Shown here one piece after another: positions 42,452 through 50,827 of a stretch of DNA of 64,000 nt. Made by a program: the position numbers and the translations under genes. Source of the stretch: CAMYLR01 sp039588915 (lineage in GTDB: Bacteria > Gemmatimonadota > Gemmatimonadetes > JACCXV01 > JAHWKZ01); NCBI GenBank assembly GCA_039588915.1, contig JBDGYV010000003.1, forward strand, positions 6,525-70,524. Direction: 5' to 3'. Positions within the stretch are counted from its first letter, which is position 1; every line of letters starts with the position of its first letter. The notes below the pieces were generated by a model, which saw only the letters and a list, made by a program, of their open reading frames with translations, did not search any database and was not told the origin of the DNA.

Positions 42452-42690
42452 GCCGGCTTTTCGTCGACCAATGGCTCTGTTTCCGGTTCGATATCCGGCT
42501 CTTCTGCCGTGTGGTACTCAGCTCGTTGCTGCTCGAGTTGAGACTCCAAGTCGCTGATTCGTTGCCCGCCCAACTCAAGAAACTGGCTGATCTTTTCGAG
42601 CACCAATCGGCGCGATTCTCTACCCGTCAACGGGGCCACAAAAACACCGACCCCCACGCCAACAGCAAACGCCTTGATCCTTCCAAACAT
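42448..42690 (-). CDS. YtxH-like small membrane protein
   Basis: 80 residues from the ATG with AAGGAG six bases upstream; the longer frame reads through tRNA-Leu and is rejected. It begins MFGRIKAFAVGVGVGVFVAPLTGRESRR, the glycine-rich hydrophobic helix followed by AP-xx-G-xxxR that marks YtxH-family proteins. A charged coiled-coil region (30-60) and an acidic Glu/Pro-rich tail follow. YtxH proteins are stress-related and of unclear function. It starts a three-gene unit with the 80-aa ORF and receiver-Fis regulator. Confidence 0.7.
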   Translation of the reverse strand: MFGRIKAFAVGVGVGVFVAPLTGRESRRLVLEKISQFLELGGQRISDLESQLEQQRAEYHTAEEPDIEPETEPLVDEKPA

Positions 42691-42729
42691 GAGTGCTCCT
42701 TCAGTGCCGCTAGGACCTGCTAGGTCAAT

Positions 42730-42816
42730 TGGTGCCCAAGGGGAGATTCGAACTCCCACGGCCTTTCGGCCACTGCCCCCTCAAGACAGCGTGTCTACCA
42801 ATTCCACCACTTGGGC
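42730..42816 (-). tRNA. tRNA-Leu (anticodon GAG)
   Basis: An 87-nt class II tRNA with encoded CCA: acceptor GCCCAAG/CTTGGGC, anticodon stem CTGTC/GGCAG with loop TTGAGGG (GAG reads CUC and CUU), a long variable arm with GGCC/GGCC stem and GAAA loop, and a normal T arm. It lies between secG and the YtxH-like gene, all on one strand, so it may be processed from a shared transcript. Confidence 0.95.
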
Positions 42817-42836
42817 AAGCCCGTTTGGTACCGGCG

Positions 42837-43271
42837 CTATTCGCCGGCGGGAGTTGTACTCTCGTTCGCGTCGCCCTGGGACGGGACACCACCGGCGGCT
42901 GGTATTGCGGCTCCGTCAGCCGGCGGCGCGGTCTCGCCACCGAGAATATCCTGAAGATCAGCGGGGGTTTGAGGCTCGGTCACCGGGGCAGCGCCCTGAT
43001 CTTGGAGCTCGCGCTCGATCAGGCTGGTCGGTCGGGTTCCGCGTACCGTGAGAAGCGAGATCGCGAGACAAATGACCAGAAACGCACCTCCCAACCACTT
43101 TGTCGCGTTGTGGAGAAACGTCGCCGTCTGGCGGCTACCCATCATCTCCATGCCGGTACCGGCACCGCCGAATCCGGCCGCCAGCCCGCCCCCCTTGCCG
43201 GACTGCAGGAGCACGACAACGACTAGCGCCAGACAATCCAGCAGCAACAGGATGATAAGTGCACTGTACAT
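42837..43271 (-). CDS. secG: Preprotein translocase subunit SecG
   Basis: 144 residues. Two hydrophobic helices (about 3-22 and 57-77) flank the diagnostic VLLQSGKGGGLAAGFGGAG loop and the RQTATFLHNATKWLG segment. A Pro/Ala/Glu-rich cytoplasmic or periplasmic tail (80-144) is longer than in E. coli. SecG assists SecYEG export. It follows tpiA, as in many bacteria (gap-pgk-tpiA-secG). Confidence 0.95.
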   Translation of the reverse strand: MYSALIILLLLDCLALVVVVLLQSGKGGGLAAGFGGAGTGMEMMGSRQTATFLHNATKWLGGAFLVICLAISLLTVRGTRPTSLIERELQDQGAAPVTEPQTPADLQDILGGETAPPADGAAIPAAGGVPSQGDANESTTPAGE

Positions 43272-43281
43272 AGAGCTTTAC

Positions 43282-43309
43282 AATTTACCTTGGCTCACAG
43301 ACCCGTCAA
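43282..43309 (-). promoter_or_regulatory. Possible promoter of secG and tRNA-Leu
   Basis: On the minus strand TTGACG (43304-43309), whose TGA is the tpiA stop codon, is followed after 16 bp by TAAATT (43282-43287). The leader before secG would be about 10 nt and lacks a clear Shine-Dalgarno. Confidence 0.45.
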
Positions 43310-44085
43310 GAAGCGATTCTGGCAGCCGCGCTCGCGATCGCGGCGAAGTTGAGCGGGAACAGGCTCGCTCCGCCGACCAAGGCGCCGTCGATATCCGGTT
43401 GGCCCACGAGATCCACCGCGTTGTTCGGCTTTACGCTGCCGCCATAGAGAATCGGCATCGCTGCCGCAATGGACGGTGACGCGATCGACGCCACTGCGTT
43501 GCGGATCGTCGCGTGCATCTCCTGAGCATCAACGGGAGCTGCGGTGCGGCCGGTGCCGATCGCCCAGATCGGTTCGTACGCCAGCGCGAGACGGGCGTAC
43601 TCGTCGCGCGAGAGCCCATCGATGGCACGCGAGAGCTGCCCAAGCACGATCGCGTGCTGCCGACCGGCTTCCCTCTCCTCGAGTGTCTCACCGACGCACA
43701 ACATCGGATCGAGCCCTGCGTTGAGCGCGGCGACGATCTTTTTCCCGCACTGAGCATCGGTCTCACCACACAGCTGACGACGCTCGGAGTGGCCAACCAG
43801 AACCAGCTCTGCCCCGGCTGCGGCCAGCATTCCAGCCGCGATCTCACCGGTGTAGGCGCCATCTGTTTCCCAATGGCAGTTCTGACCCCCGACTTGGGCC
43901 CGCTTTGCGACTGCCTGGACCACCTCCGGGATCATGACCGCGGCGGGAAAGAACACTAGCCGTACGCCTGCGCCTAGCTTGGGCAACGCGTCGTAAAACG
44001 AACTCATATATAGGCCGACGTCGGCCGCAGTCTTGTACATCTTCCAGTTGGCGGCGATGATCATAGGCCGTTTTGACGCGTTCAC
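43306..44085 (-). CDS. tpiA: Triosephosphate isomerase
   Basis: 259 residues, GTG start overlapping the pgk stop (GTGA). AANWKMYK (active-site Lys), VGHSERRQLCGE (catalytic His) and ALAYEPIWAIGTG (catalytic Glu) plus the ILYGGSVKPNNA phosphate loop are intact. It interconverts glyceraldehyde-3-phosphate and dihydroxyacetone phosphate. Confidence 0.98.
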   Translation of the reverse strand: MNASKRPMIIAANWKMYKTAADVGLYMSSFYDALPKLGAGVRLVFFPAAVMIPEVVQAVAKRAQVGGQNCHWETDGAYTGEIAAGMLAAAGAELVLVGHSERRQLCGETDAQCGKKIVAALNAGLDPMLCVGETLEEREAGRQHAIVLGQLSRAIDGLSRDEYARLALAYEPIWAIGTGRTAAPVDAQEMHATIRNAVASIASPSIAAAMPILYGGSVKPNNAVDLVGQPDIDGALVGGASLFPLNFAAIASAAARIAS

Positions 44086-45314
44086 GCCGTGTTCCTCCGG
44101 GTCGCTGGATCCAGCACTTCGATCCCCGGCAGGGTGGCCCCGGAGACAAGTTTGAGCGCTGCGCCACCTCCGGTTGAGACGTGGCTGACAGCATCCGTCA
44201 ACCCGCCGCGCTCGAGTGCGGCGATCGAGTCGCCGCCACCAACCACTGTATAGGCACCATGATCTGTGACATCAGCCAAGCCTTTCGCCACCGCCAATGT
44301 GCCCGCGTCAAACGGTGACGTCTCGAACACGCCCAGCGGACCGTTCCAGAAAACCGTACGCGCGCCCTTCAGCGCGCTGACAATCGCCCGGATCGAATCC
44401 GGACCGATATCGAGGATCTTTCGTCCCTGCGGCACGCTGTCGGAAGACGTGGTCTCGCGTCTCGCGTCCGCATCGATGGTGGTCGCAACGACCACGTCTG
44501 TTGGCAGCAGAACCTTGTCCGGGTATCGATCCAAGATTTGGCGTGCCGTTTCCACACGGTCGGGCTCGATCAGTGAGTCGCCGACTTCCGCCCCGGTGGC
44601 AAGGAGGAATGTGTTGGCCATGCCGCCGCCGAGGCAGATGCGGTCGCATCTTCGAGCGAGCTCGTCAACGATCTCCAGCTTGCCGGCGATCTTGCCGCCC
44701 CCGAGTACCGCCACGAATGGCCGTTCGGGCTCAAGCAGTCGATGGAACGCGTTCAGCTCACGCTCAACGAGTTGGCCCGCAACACGCGGGCTCAAGTGGT
44801 CAGCTACCCCAACCGTCGAGGCGTGCGCGCGGTGACAAGTTCCAAAAGCGTCCTGGACGAAAAGCTGGCCAAAGCGCGCCAGCCGGGCGGCGAAGCCGGG
44901 TTCGTTGACGGTCTCACCTGGTTCGAAACGGAGGTTCTCGAGCAGGAACACGTCCCCGAGTTCACCCACGCGAACCAGCTTGACGGCTCGCTCGTCGAAT
45001 GGCTCCGAAAGAAAGACGATCCGCCGTCCCAGCAGCTCCTCGAGACATCGCGCCACCGGTGCCAGCGACAGCTCCGATCGCCGTTCGCCGCCGGGTCGCC
45101 CAAGGTGGCTCACGAGTATGATCGTCGCACCACAGCGCGCAAGTCCGGTCACCGTTGGAAGCGTGGCTCGGATCCTCGCGTCGCTCGCCACCCGCAGGGT
45201 TTCACCCTCACCTTCGAGCGGAACGTTGAAGTCAACCCTCACCAACGCCCGCCGACCGTTCACTTCCTCCGGCGCGAGGTCACCAACCGTGCGGCGCGCA
45301 AGGACGGTGCCCAT
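44082..45314 (-). CDS. pgk: Phosphoglycerate kinase
   Basis: 410 residues. RALVRVDFNVPLEG and ILVSHLGRPGGE (substrate-binding Asp, Asn, Arg), FVAVLGGGKIAGKLEIV (nucleotide loop), NGPLGVFE and the C-terminal GGGDSIAALE and STGGGAALK loops are all present. It makes ATP and 3-phosphoglycerate in glycolysis. It lies 8 bp after gap. Confidence 0.98.
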   Translation of the reverse strand: MGTVLARRTVGDLAPEEVNGRRALVRVDFNVPLEGEGETLRVASDARIRATLPTVTGLARCGATIILVSHLGRPGGERRSELSLAPVARCLEELLGRRIVFLSEPFDERAVKLVRVGELGDVFLLENLRFEPGETVNEPGFAARLARFGQLFVQDAFGTCHRAHASTVGVADHLSPRVAGQLVERELNAFHRLLEPERPFVAVLGGGKIAGKLEIVDELARRCDRICLGGGMANTFLLATGAEVGDSLIEPDRVETARQILDRYPDKVLLPTDVVVATTIDADARRETTSSDSVPQGRKILDIGPDSIRAIVSALKGARTVFWNGPLGVFETSPFDAGTLAVAKGLADVTDHGAYTVVGGGDSIAALERGGLTDAVSHVSTGGGAALKLVSGATLPGIEVLDPATRRNTA

Positions 45315-45322
45315 GATCGACC

Positions 45323-46321
45323 CTAAAGAAACTTGCCTAGGTACTCGGCCAAGTCGACAAGCCGCGTGGCATACCCCATCTCGTTGTCATACCAAGCCAA
45401 CACCTTGACCAGCGTCCCGTCTATCACCGACGTCGACAACGCATCCACGGTCGCCGAATCGGTCGTCGATATGTAGTCGACCGAAACCAAAGGCTCATCG
45501 CTGACCGCAAGAACTCCCGCCAGCCGACCCTTCACGGCCTCGCGGAAAGCGGCGTTAACCTCCTCTGCGTTGGTTGAGCGCTCGACCTCGACAGTCAAAT
45601 CGACAAGCGACACGTCCGGGGTCGGAACGCGGATCGCCATTCCGTCTATCTTCCCCGTCAACTCCGGAAGCACCAACGCCGCCGCCTTGGCTGCGCCGGT
45701 TGTCGTTGGGATCATCGACAGCGCTCCAGCGCGAGCGCGTCGCAAATCTTTGCTTGCTGTATCGAGCATGTTCTGGCTGGCCGTGTAGGCGTGAGTGGTC
45801 GTCATCAAGCCATGCACCCACCCCACCGAGTCCATGATGACCTTGGCCACCGGGGTGACGCAATTGGTCGTGCATGACGCATTCGAAATCACATCGTGGC
45901 CGGCCTCGATGAGATCCTCGTTGACACCCATCACGACCATGATATCGCAGTCCTTGCCCGGCGCCGAGATGATCACCTTCCGCGCGCCAGCTGTCAGATG
46001 CATAGCGGCCTTGTCCCGATCGCGAAAAAGGCCCGTCGACTCGATTACCACGTCCACCCCCAGCTCACTCCACGGCAACTTGGCTGGATCGGGCTCGGAA
46101 ACAACTCGGATCACGTCGTCGCCGACTCGGAGATTGCCGTTCTCGGCGCGCGCATCGACGCCAAGCCGACCATGAACCGAATCGTACTCCAACAAGTGGG
46201 CCAGCGTGGTCGCATCGGTCAGATCGTTGACCGCCACCAGATCGAGATCGCGCTCGGACTGTCGAATTGACCGATACGCGATGCGGCCGATGCGGCCGAA
46301 CCCGTTGATGGCGAGACGCAT
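45323..46321 (-). CDS. gap: Glyceraldehyde-3-phosphate dehydrogenase (phosphorylating, NAD-dependent type)
   Basis: 332 residues. The NAD-binding start INGFGRIGRIAYRS, the catalytic SNASCTTNCVTPVAKV (active Cys) and WYDNEMGYATRLVDL ending are complete. GGAGG six bases before the ATG fixes the start. It heads gap-pgk-tpiA, the lower-glycolysis cluster. Confidence 0.98.
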   Translation of the reverse strand: MRLAINGFGRIGRIAYRSIRQSERDLDLVAVNDLTDATTLAHLLEYDSVHGRLGVDARAENGNLRVGDDVIRVVSEPDPAKLPWSELGVDVVIESTGLFRDRDKAAMHLTAGARKVIISAPGKDCDIMVVMGVNEDLIEAGHDVISNASCTTNCVTPVAKVIMDSVGWVHGLMTTTHAYTASQNMLDTASKDLRRARAGALSMIPTTTGAAKAAALVLPELTGKIDGMAIRVPTPDVSLVDLTVEVERSTNAEEVNAAFREAVKGRLAGVLAVSDEPLVSVDYISTTDSATVDALSTSVIDGTLVKVLAWYDNEMGYATRLVDLAEYLGKFL

Positions 46322-46392
46322 CTTGGACCTCCGTGTAAGTGGTAATCGGTAACGACGAAGCGAAACCTAGAAAGGCTTGAACCGGCCGCAAG

Positions 46393-47082
46393 TTATCCGT
46401 CATTGCGATCGGTGGCGAGGGCAAACGTGACGCCGATAACGCGACCGGTGCCACCCGTGATGAGCGCGCTAGCGGCCGCGCGAAGCGTAGCGCCGCTCGT
46501 GGCGACGTCGTCGATCAGTCCAACCGTCGCACTCGTCTCGAGTGAGATACGGTGTGCGAACGCCCCGCTCACGTTGGTAACCCGATCGGCTCGGCCAAGC
46601 CCGACCTGCGGTGGTGTCGTTCGCACCCTTGCCAGAGCATCGACGACCGGCCGGTCGATCCTCGTTGCCAAACGTTCGGCGATCAATCGAGCCTGGTTGA
46701 AACCCCGCTCACGGTACCTGAGCGGGTGGAGTGGCACGGGCACCAGGAGGTCGAGACGACAATCACGGCGCTGGATCTCATCAGCCATCTTCTCGGCACA
46801 GATGTCGGCCAGGTGTCGCCACCCACCGTACTTGATCGCGCGCACGATCGCTTCCGCGACATCCCGATAGCGAACCGCAGCGACCGCTGTGAACCCCGGT
46901 GGCCAATCACGACATCGCCAACAGGCCTCTGTTCGACGGCTCGAGACCACGCCGCAACGATGGCAACCAGAACCATCGACAGGTTCCAGCAGCGACAGAC
47001 ACGGCCCGCACACAGCAGGACGGGCGGACGTCAGCCGATCGTCACATTGGATGCACCGCGGGGGCAACAACAAATCTGCCAC
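46393..47082 (-). CDS. comF: ComF-family phosphoribosyltransferase-like protein
   Basis: 229 residues. The N-terminal zinc-ribbon region has four Cys pairs (CIQCDDR, CGPC, CHRCG, CWRC), followed by the type I PRTase fold with the PRPP-binding VGLIDDVATSGATLRAAA. ComF/GntX proteins act in DNA uptake or in carbon use; the exact reaction is unknown. No other competence gene is near. Confidence 0.88.
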   Translation of the reverse strand: MADLLLPPRCIQCDDRLTSARPAVCGPCLSLLEPVDGSGCHRCGVVSSRRTEACWRCRDWPPGFTAVAAVRYRDVAEAIVRAIKYGGWRHLADICAEKMADEIQRRDCRLDLLVPVPLHPLRYRERGFNQARLIAERLATRIDRPVVDALARVRTTPPQVGLGRADRVTNVSGAFAHRISLETSATVGLIDDVATSGATLRAAASALITGGTGRVIGVTFALATDRNDG

Positions 47083-47161
47083 GAGCCCCAGGGCTCCGGC
47101 GATGGTGTTGGTCGATGAGGCGATATCCCCACCTCGAGCGGCAGGGGGGGTTGGCTGGCGC

Positions 47162-47629
47162 CTAGCTGCCCGGCAGGGTCAAGCGGGGGAATTGGGTCGA
47201 GAGGGTGGCCAGATACCGACTGCGTTCGTCACCGCTCAGGATCGACGCCAGTCTTTCGAGCCAGTGTTCAGCGGCCTCAATACGCTCGGTGAAGTAGTTG
47301 GCCGCCACCAACCCCAAATACGCGAGACGGATCCCATCGTCTAGCTCGATGGCCCGCTCGAACGCTCCAATCGCGTTCGCATAATCACCGATATGCAGGT
47401 ACGAGCCCCCCAGAAGGGCATGCGCGTTACCGTGCAGCGGATCGAGCTCGATGACCCTGCGAAACAGTGGAACTGCATCCGAGTACCGTCCTTCGACATA
47501 AAACTCGCCGCCCAACGCATACAACGAATCCGCCTCGTCGGTAAAGACGGTTTCGGCACCCGCCACAGGCAACGTGGCAAACAACATGCCGACAGCGAAC
47601 AGCCCTAACGATGCAATCCGAACTCGCAC
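47162..47629 (-). CDS. Secreted tetratricopeptide-repeat protein
   Basis: 155 residues, GTG start. A signal peptide ends about residue 25 (LPVAGAE). Two clear TPR units (about 33-66 and 67-100) include YSDAVPLFRRVIELDPLHGNAHALLGGSYLHIGDYANAIGAFERAIELD, and a third weaker unit follows. It should be a periplasmic scaffold of unknown partner. A strong promoter lies upstream. Confidence 0.75.
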   Translation of the reverse strand: MRVRIASLGLFAVGMLFATLPVAGAETVFTDEADSLYALGGEFYVEGRYSDAVPLFRRVIELDPLHGNAHALLGGSYLHIGDYANAIGAFERAIELDDGIRLAYLGLVAANYFTERIEAAEHWLERLASILSGDERSRYLATLSTQFPRLTLPGS

Positions 47630-47688
47630 TGAATCGGTCCTCGATATTAAGAGTTTTGGGGGTTGGATTCTTAGAATCGTAACATTAA

Positions 47689-47717
47689 AATATAGCTCCT
47701 CGTGTTCGATTCGTCAA
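47689..47717 (-). promoter_or_regulatory. Promoter of the secreted TPR gene
   Basis: On the minus strand TTGACG (47712-47717) and TATATT (47689-47694) with a 17-bp spacer. The -35 contains the TGA stop of the phosphatase gene. An AT-rich stretch of about 30 bp lies around the start point, and the leader to the GTG is about 50 nt. Confidence 0.65.
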
Positions 47718-48193
47718 CCGGTCGACAACCGTCGAAGATGATCCTGAACGAAGCCTTCGAGGCAAACCCGGATCTCGGTGAACGCAATCTCGTAAGCTTT
47801 GCGACCCCATCCGATAGGATCTCCGACACCATGACCGATCTGTCCGCTGCGGTCGAACTCGGTTATGACACGCACGTCTGCCGTGTCGTCCAGCGCCAGC
47901 GCACGAGCCACATGGCCATGCGACATGCCAAGCACAATGTCGGCCCATTGAACGAGCTCGACGGTCAATGGTTGCGCTTGGTGATCCGACAAGTCGAGTC
48001 CCGCTTCGGCGGCTATCGCTTGGGATTCTGGATGAGCCGGCCAACCAGGCGTGGCGTGGGTACCCGCCGAGACGACCTCAGCATCGATCCCCGCCTCTTC
48101 GGTCAGCTGGCGTAGCAAGGCCTCGGCTATTGGCGTCCGGCAGGTGTTGCCGGTGCATACGACTAGCACTCGATAAGGACGTGACTCGCTCAC
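47714..48193 (-). CDS. ywlE: Low-molecular-weight phosphatase, probable protein-arginine phosphatase (YwlE type)
   Basis: 159 residues. The active-site P-loop reads CTGNTCRTP: nucleophile Cys13 and Arg19, with Thr17 where tyrosine phosphatases of this family have Ile. In B. subtilis YwlE the equivalent Thr gives selectivity for phospho-arginine. The general-acid Asp is at 125 (DPIG). Neighbour sua5 matches the ywlC-ywlE region of Bacillus. With mcsB, mcsA and clpC in the same window, removal of arginine phosphate from proteins is the most likely role. An arsenate reductase or tyrosine phosphatase is the alternative. Confidence 0.8.
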   Translation of the reverse strand: MSESRPYRVLVVCTGNTCRTPIAEALLRQLTEEAGIDAEVVSAGTHATPGWPAHPESQAIAAEAGLDLSDHQAQPLTVELVQWADIVLGMSHGHVARALALDDTADVRVITEFDRSGQIGHGVGDPIGWGRKAYEIAFTEIRVCLEGFVQDHLRRLSTG

Positions 48194-48254
48194 GTGGCTA
48201 AAGTCGCCCGCCCCCGGTCGGTCGGCAATACTCCCACAAACAATCCCACCCTTC

Positions 48255-48914
48255 CTACAGCCGAATGTTAGGCCGGATCGCGCGCAGTTCAGCCACCCCG
48301 ATAGCGCCCTCGCGGACCAAACGAGGCGGCTCCTCCGTCACATCCACGATCGATGAGGGATCGACGGCGACACGTTCGACCGGGTGTGGTTCCGTCGGCA
48401 CCAACGCAACCCCGATCGCAGTGGCTCGGGGTGCCTTCGACAATTGCTGGATAGCGGCCTCTACAGACGTCGATGGCCGTGCGCCCCGGCGATTGGCGCT
48501 GGTCGAGAACAGCGGCCCGCCCCAAGCCTTGACCAACCGCCGCGATGTCGCGTCGACCGCTGGTCGGACCGCCAACTTGTCGTCAACCGTCACTGCAGCA
48601 GGTGCACCCTCTCCTGCGACCACAACCAAGGTCAGCGGCCCGGGCCACAGCGCCGTAGCCAACTCCTCGGCCGCGGTGCACCACACCGCCGCTGACAACC
48701 GCGCAGCGGCGACGTCCTCGACCAGGCACACGAACGAACGCGGTTTGTCGTAGCCCTTGATTCGCCGCGCGGCATCTACAGCTCCGGTGTGGTACGGATC
48801 GCCGCTGAGGCTGATCACCGTCTCCGTCGGGTGGATGACAAGCCGTCCCTTGGCCAGCACCCGTTTCGCAATCGCTATGCCTTCGTCGTTGGCCGGTTTG
48901 AGCGGAATCTTCAC
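48255..48914 (-). CDS. tsaC: Sua5/YciO/YrdC-family threonylcarbamoyl-AMP synthase
   Basis: 219 residues. The YrdC domain begins KRVLAKGRLVIHPTETVISLSGDP, a variant of the PTET-Y-GL ATP/Thr site, and continues with RIKGYDKPRSF, LWPGPLTLVV, VRPAVDA and PLFSTSANRRGARP. It makes threonylcarbamoyl-adenylate for t6A37 in tRNAs. It lacks the C-terminal Sua5 domain, so it is of the short TsaC form. It precedes the phosphatase gene and follows purB by 12 bp. Confidence 0.88.
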   Translation of the reverse strand: MKIPLKPANDEGIAIAKRVLAKGRLVIHPTETVISLSGDPYHTGAVDAARRIKGYDKPRSFVCLVEDVAAARLSAAVWCTAAEELATALWPGPLTLVVVAGEGAPAAVTVDDKLAVRPAVDATSRRLVKAWGGPLFSTSANRRGARPSTSVEAAIQQLSKAPRATAIGVALVPTEPHPVERVAVDPSSIVDVTEEPPRLVREGAIGVAELRAIRPNIRL

Positions 48915-48926
48915 GCGATCGAGGAC

Positions 48927-50384
48927 CTAGACGCGAACGTCGCCTGTCATCTCAAGCTTACCTGGATACGATTCGAGCCGCGGGTGGACGATCTCCCGGA
49001 CAAACCGCCGCGTTTGCTCCGGGGCACGTCCCACCAGCACTGCCGGGTCGGAAGCCGCATCCCACACTGCCGACGGCAGCTCAGCGAAGCCCTCTTCGCT
49101 CGCCAATCGCGTCAGCAGGTCTTTCCCACCCCCAGCGGTTGCTTGCTCGGCCGCCTCGCGGGCGCGAACCCGCACTCGTTCGTGAAGCGCCTGCCGATCG
49201 CCGCCCGCTGCGACCGCCGCCATCAGAAGGTTCTCACTCGCCATCGCGGGCAGCTCATCGGCCAAGTGTCGAGCGATTGCCGCCTCCGAGACCTCGAGGC
49301 CATTGGCGACACTGTGGCAGAGAACCAACAACGCATCGATCGTCAGAAACAACTCCGGCATCGCGATCCGCTTGTTGGCTGAGTCATCAAGAGATCGCTC
49401 GAGCCATTGGGTCGCCGCTGTATGAGCAAAATTCGATCCGGTCTGAATGGCCAACCGTGCCAACCCACCGATGCGTTCAGCTCGGACTGGATTTCGCTTG
49501 TACGCCATGGCCGATGATCCGACCTGTCGCTCGCCAAACGGCTCAAAGACCTCGCCGAGATGCTGCAGCAGTCGAAGATCATAGCTGAACTTGCTGGCGG
49601 ATTGAGCGATACCGGCTAGCGTGGCCGACCACGCAGCGTCAACTCGTCTAGAATATGTCTGGCCGGTGATCGGGAACGCGGCCGCTGCGCCCAGCTTCTT
49701 GATGATCGAATCTTCCAGGGCGTCGACTTTGTCAGGATCGCCACCGGTCAACGCCATGAACGACGCTTGAGTTCCCGTCGTTCCCTTGATTCCCCGAAGC
49801 TGAAAGCCGCCCAATCGATACTCTATCTCGTCCAGATCGAACATGAGGTCGGCGATCCACATGCACGCACGCTTCCCTACGGTCGTCGGCTGAGCAGGTT
49901 GGAAGTGAGTCCACGCTAGCGTGGGTAGATCGGCATGGGCTTCGGCGAACTCAGTCAATGCTTTGACGACACATAGCGTCTTTCGCTCGACAACGCGCAG
50001 CGCTTCGCGCATGATCAACAAGTCACCATTGTCGACTACGAAAGCGCTGGTCGCCCCTAGGTGCACGATACCCGCCGCCGCCGGTGCTACCTCCCCGTAG
50101 GCGCGTACGTGCGCCATGACGTCGTGCCGTAACTCCCGTTCGAGCTCGTCTGCGCGATCGAAATCGATGTGATCGACTGCTCCCTTGAGCGCCGCGACCT
50201 GCTCGAACGTCACACCCCCCACCTCGAGCTCGGCCTGGGACTCAGCCAGTGCGATCCAAATCTGTCGCCAGGTCTGAACCCGCAGGTGGGCAGAAAACAA
50301 TGCCGCCATCTCGTGACTGGCGTACCGTTCGAGGAGTGGGTGCTCGAAGCGGGCTCGGTGATCCTGCGGCGAGGGACCGCTCAA
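48927..50384 (-). CDS. purB: Adenylosuccinate lyase
   Basis: 485 residues, TTG start overlapping the purE stop (TTGA). HLGATSAFVVDN, THFQPAQPTTVGKR (catalytic His) and the flexible-loop signature GSSAMAYKRNPVRAE are present. It cleaves SAICAR and adenylosuccinate in purine synthesis. The length and loop are of the longer, eukaryote-like ADSL class rather than the ~430-residue bacterial form. Confidence 0.96.
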   Translation of the reverse strand: MSGPSPQDHRARFEHPLLERYASHEMAALFSAHLRVQTWRQIWIALAESQAELEVGGVTFEQVAALKGAVDHIDFDRADELERELRHDVMAHVRAYGEVAPAAAGIVHLGATSAFVVDNGDLLIMREALRVVERKTLCVVKALTEFAEAHADLPTLAWTHFQPAQPTTVGKRACMWIADLMFDLDEIEYRLGGFQLRGIKGTTGTQASFMALTGGDPDKVDALEDSIIKKLGAAAAFPITGQTYSRRVDAAWSATLAGIAQSASKFSYDLRLLQHLGEVFEPFGERQVGSSAMAYKRNPVRAERIGGLARLAIQTGSNFAHTAATQWLERSLDDSANKRIAMPELFLTIDALLVLCHSVANGLEVSEAAIARHLADELPAMASENLLMAAVAAGGDRQALHERVRVRAREAAEQATAGGGKDLLTRLASEEGFAELPSAVWDAASDPAVLVGRAPEQTRRFVREIVHPRLESYPGKLEMTGDVRV

Positions 50385-50827
50385 GCGCCCGACGGGGTAG
50401 AGGCTCGACCGAGGATCCTCAACGCCAGGTGGGCAGCGTTCGCCCCGCTGTCGATCCCCACCGTGGCGACCGGCACGCCGGGCGGCATCATGGCGATTGC
50501 CAATAGGGCGTCGACACCGCGCAGCGGCCCGGCACCGACCGGTAGCCCGATCACCGGCAATGTCGTATGCGCGGCGACCACACCTGGTAGCGCCGCCGCC
50601 AAACCCGCCGCCGCGATGACCACTCGAAAACCGTCTTCGGCGGCACGGCTGGCCAGCTCGGCCACACGGTCCGGATTGCGATGCGCTGACGCGATCTCGA
50701 ACCGGTACGCCACGTTCGCCGCCTGCAGAACCTTCTCTGCTTTAGCTACGACATCACGATCCGAGTTCGATCCGGCCAAGATCAAGACTTCGGGTTCCTC
50801 AGAGCTCATCTGGTTGGCGATCGACAT
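50381..50827 (-). CDS. purE: 5-(carboxyamino)imidazole ribonucleotide mutase
   Basis: 148 residues from an ATG sharing a base with the preceding stop (TGATG); a start 12 bases upstream is possible. LILAGSNSDRDVV (phosphate loop), SAHRNPDRV (active-site His) and PVIGLPVGAGPLRGVDALLAIAMMPPGVPVAT are diagnostic. The IAAAGLAAALPG segment departs from the enterobacterial GAGGAAHLPGM. No purK is visible here, so whether it is a class I mutase or an AIR carboxylase needs the rest of the genome. Confidence 0.93.
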   Translation of the reverse strand: MSIANQMSSEEPEVLILAGSNSDRDVVAKAEKVLQAANVAYRFEIASAHRNPDRVAELASRAAEDGFRVVIAAAGLAAALPGVVAAHTTLPVIGLPVGAGPLRGVDALLAIAMMPPGVPVATVGIDSGANAAHLALRILGRASTPSGA

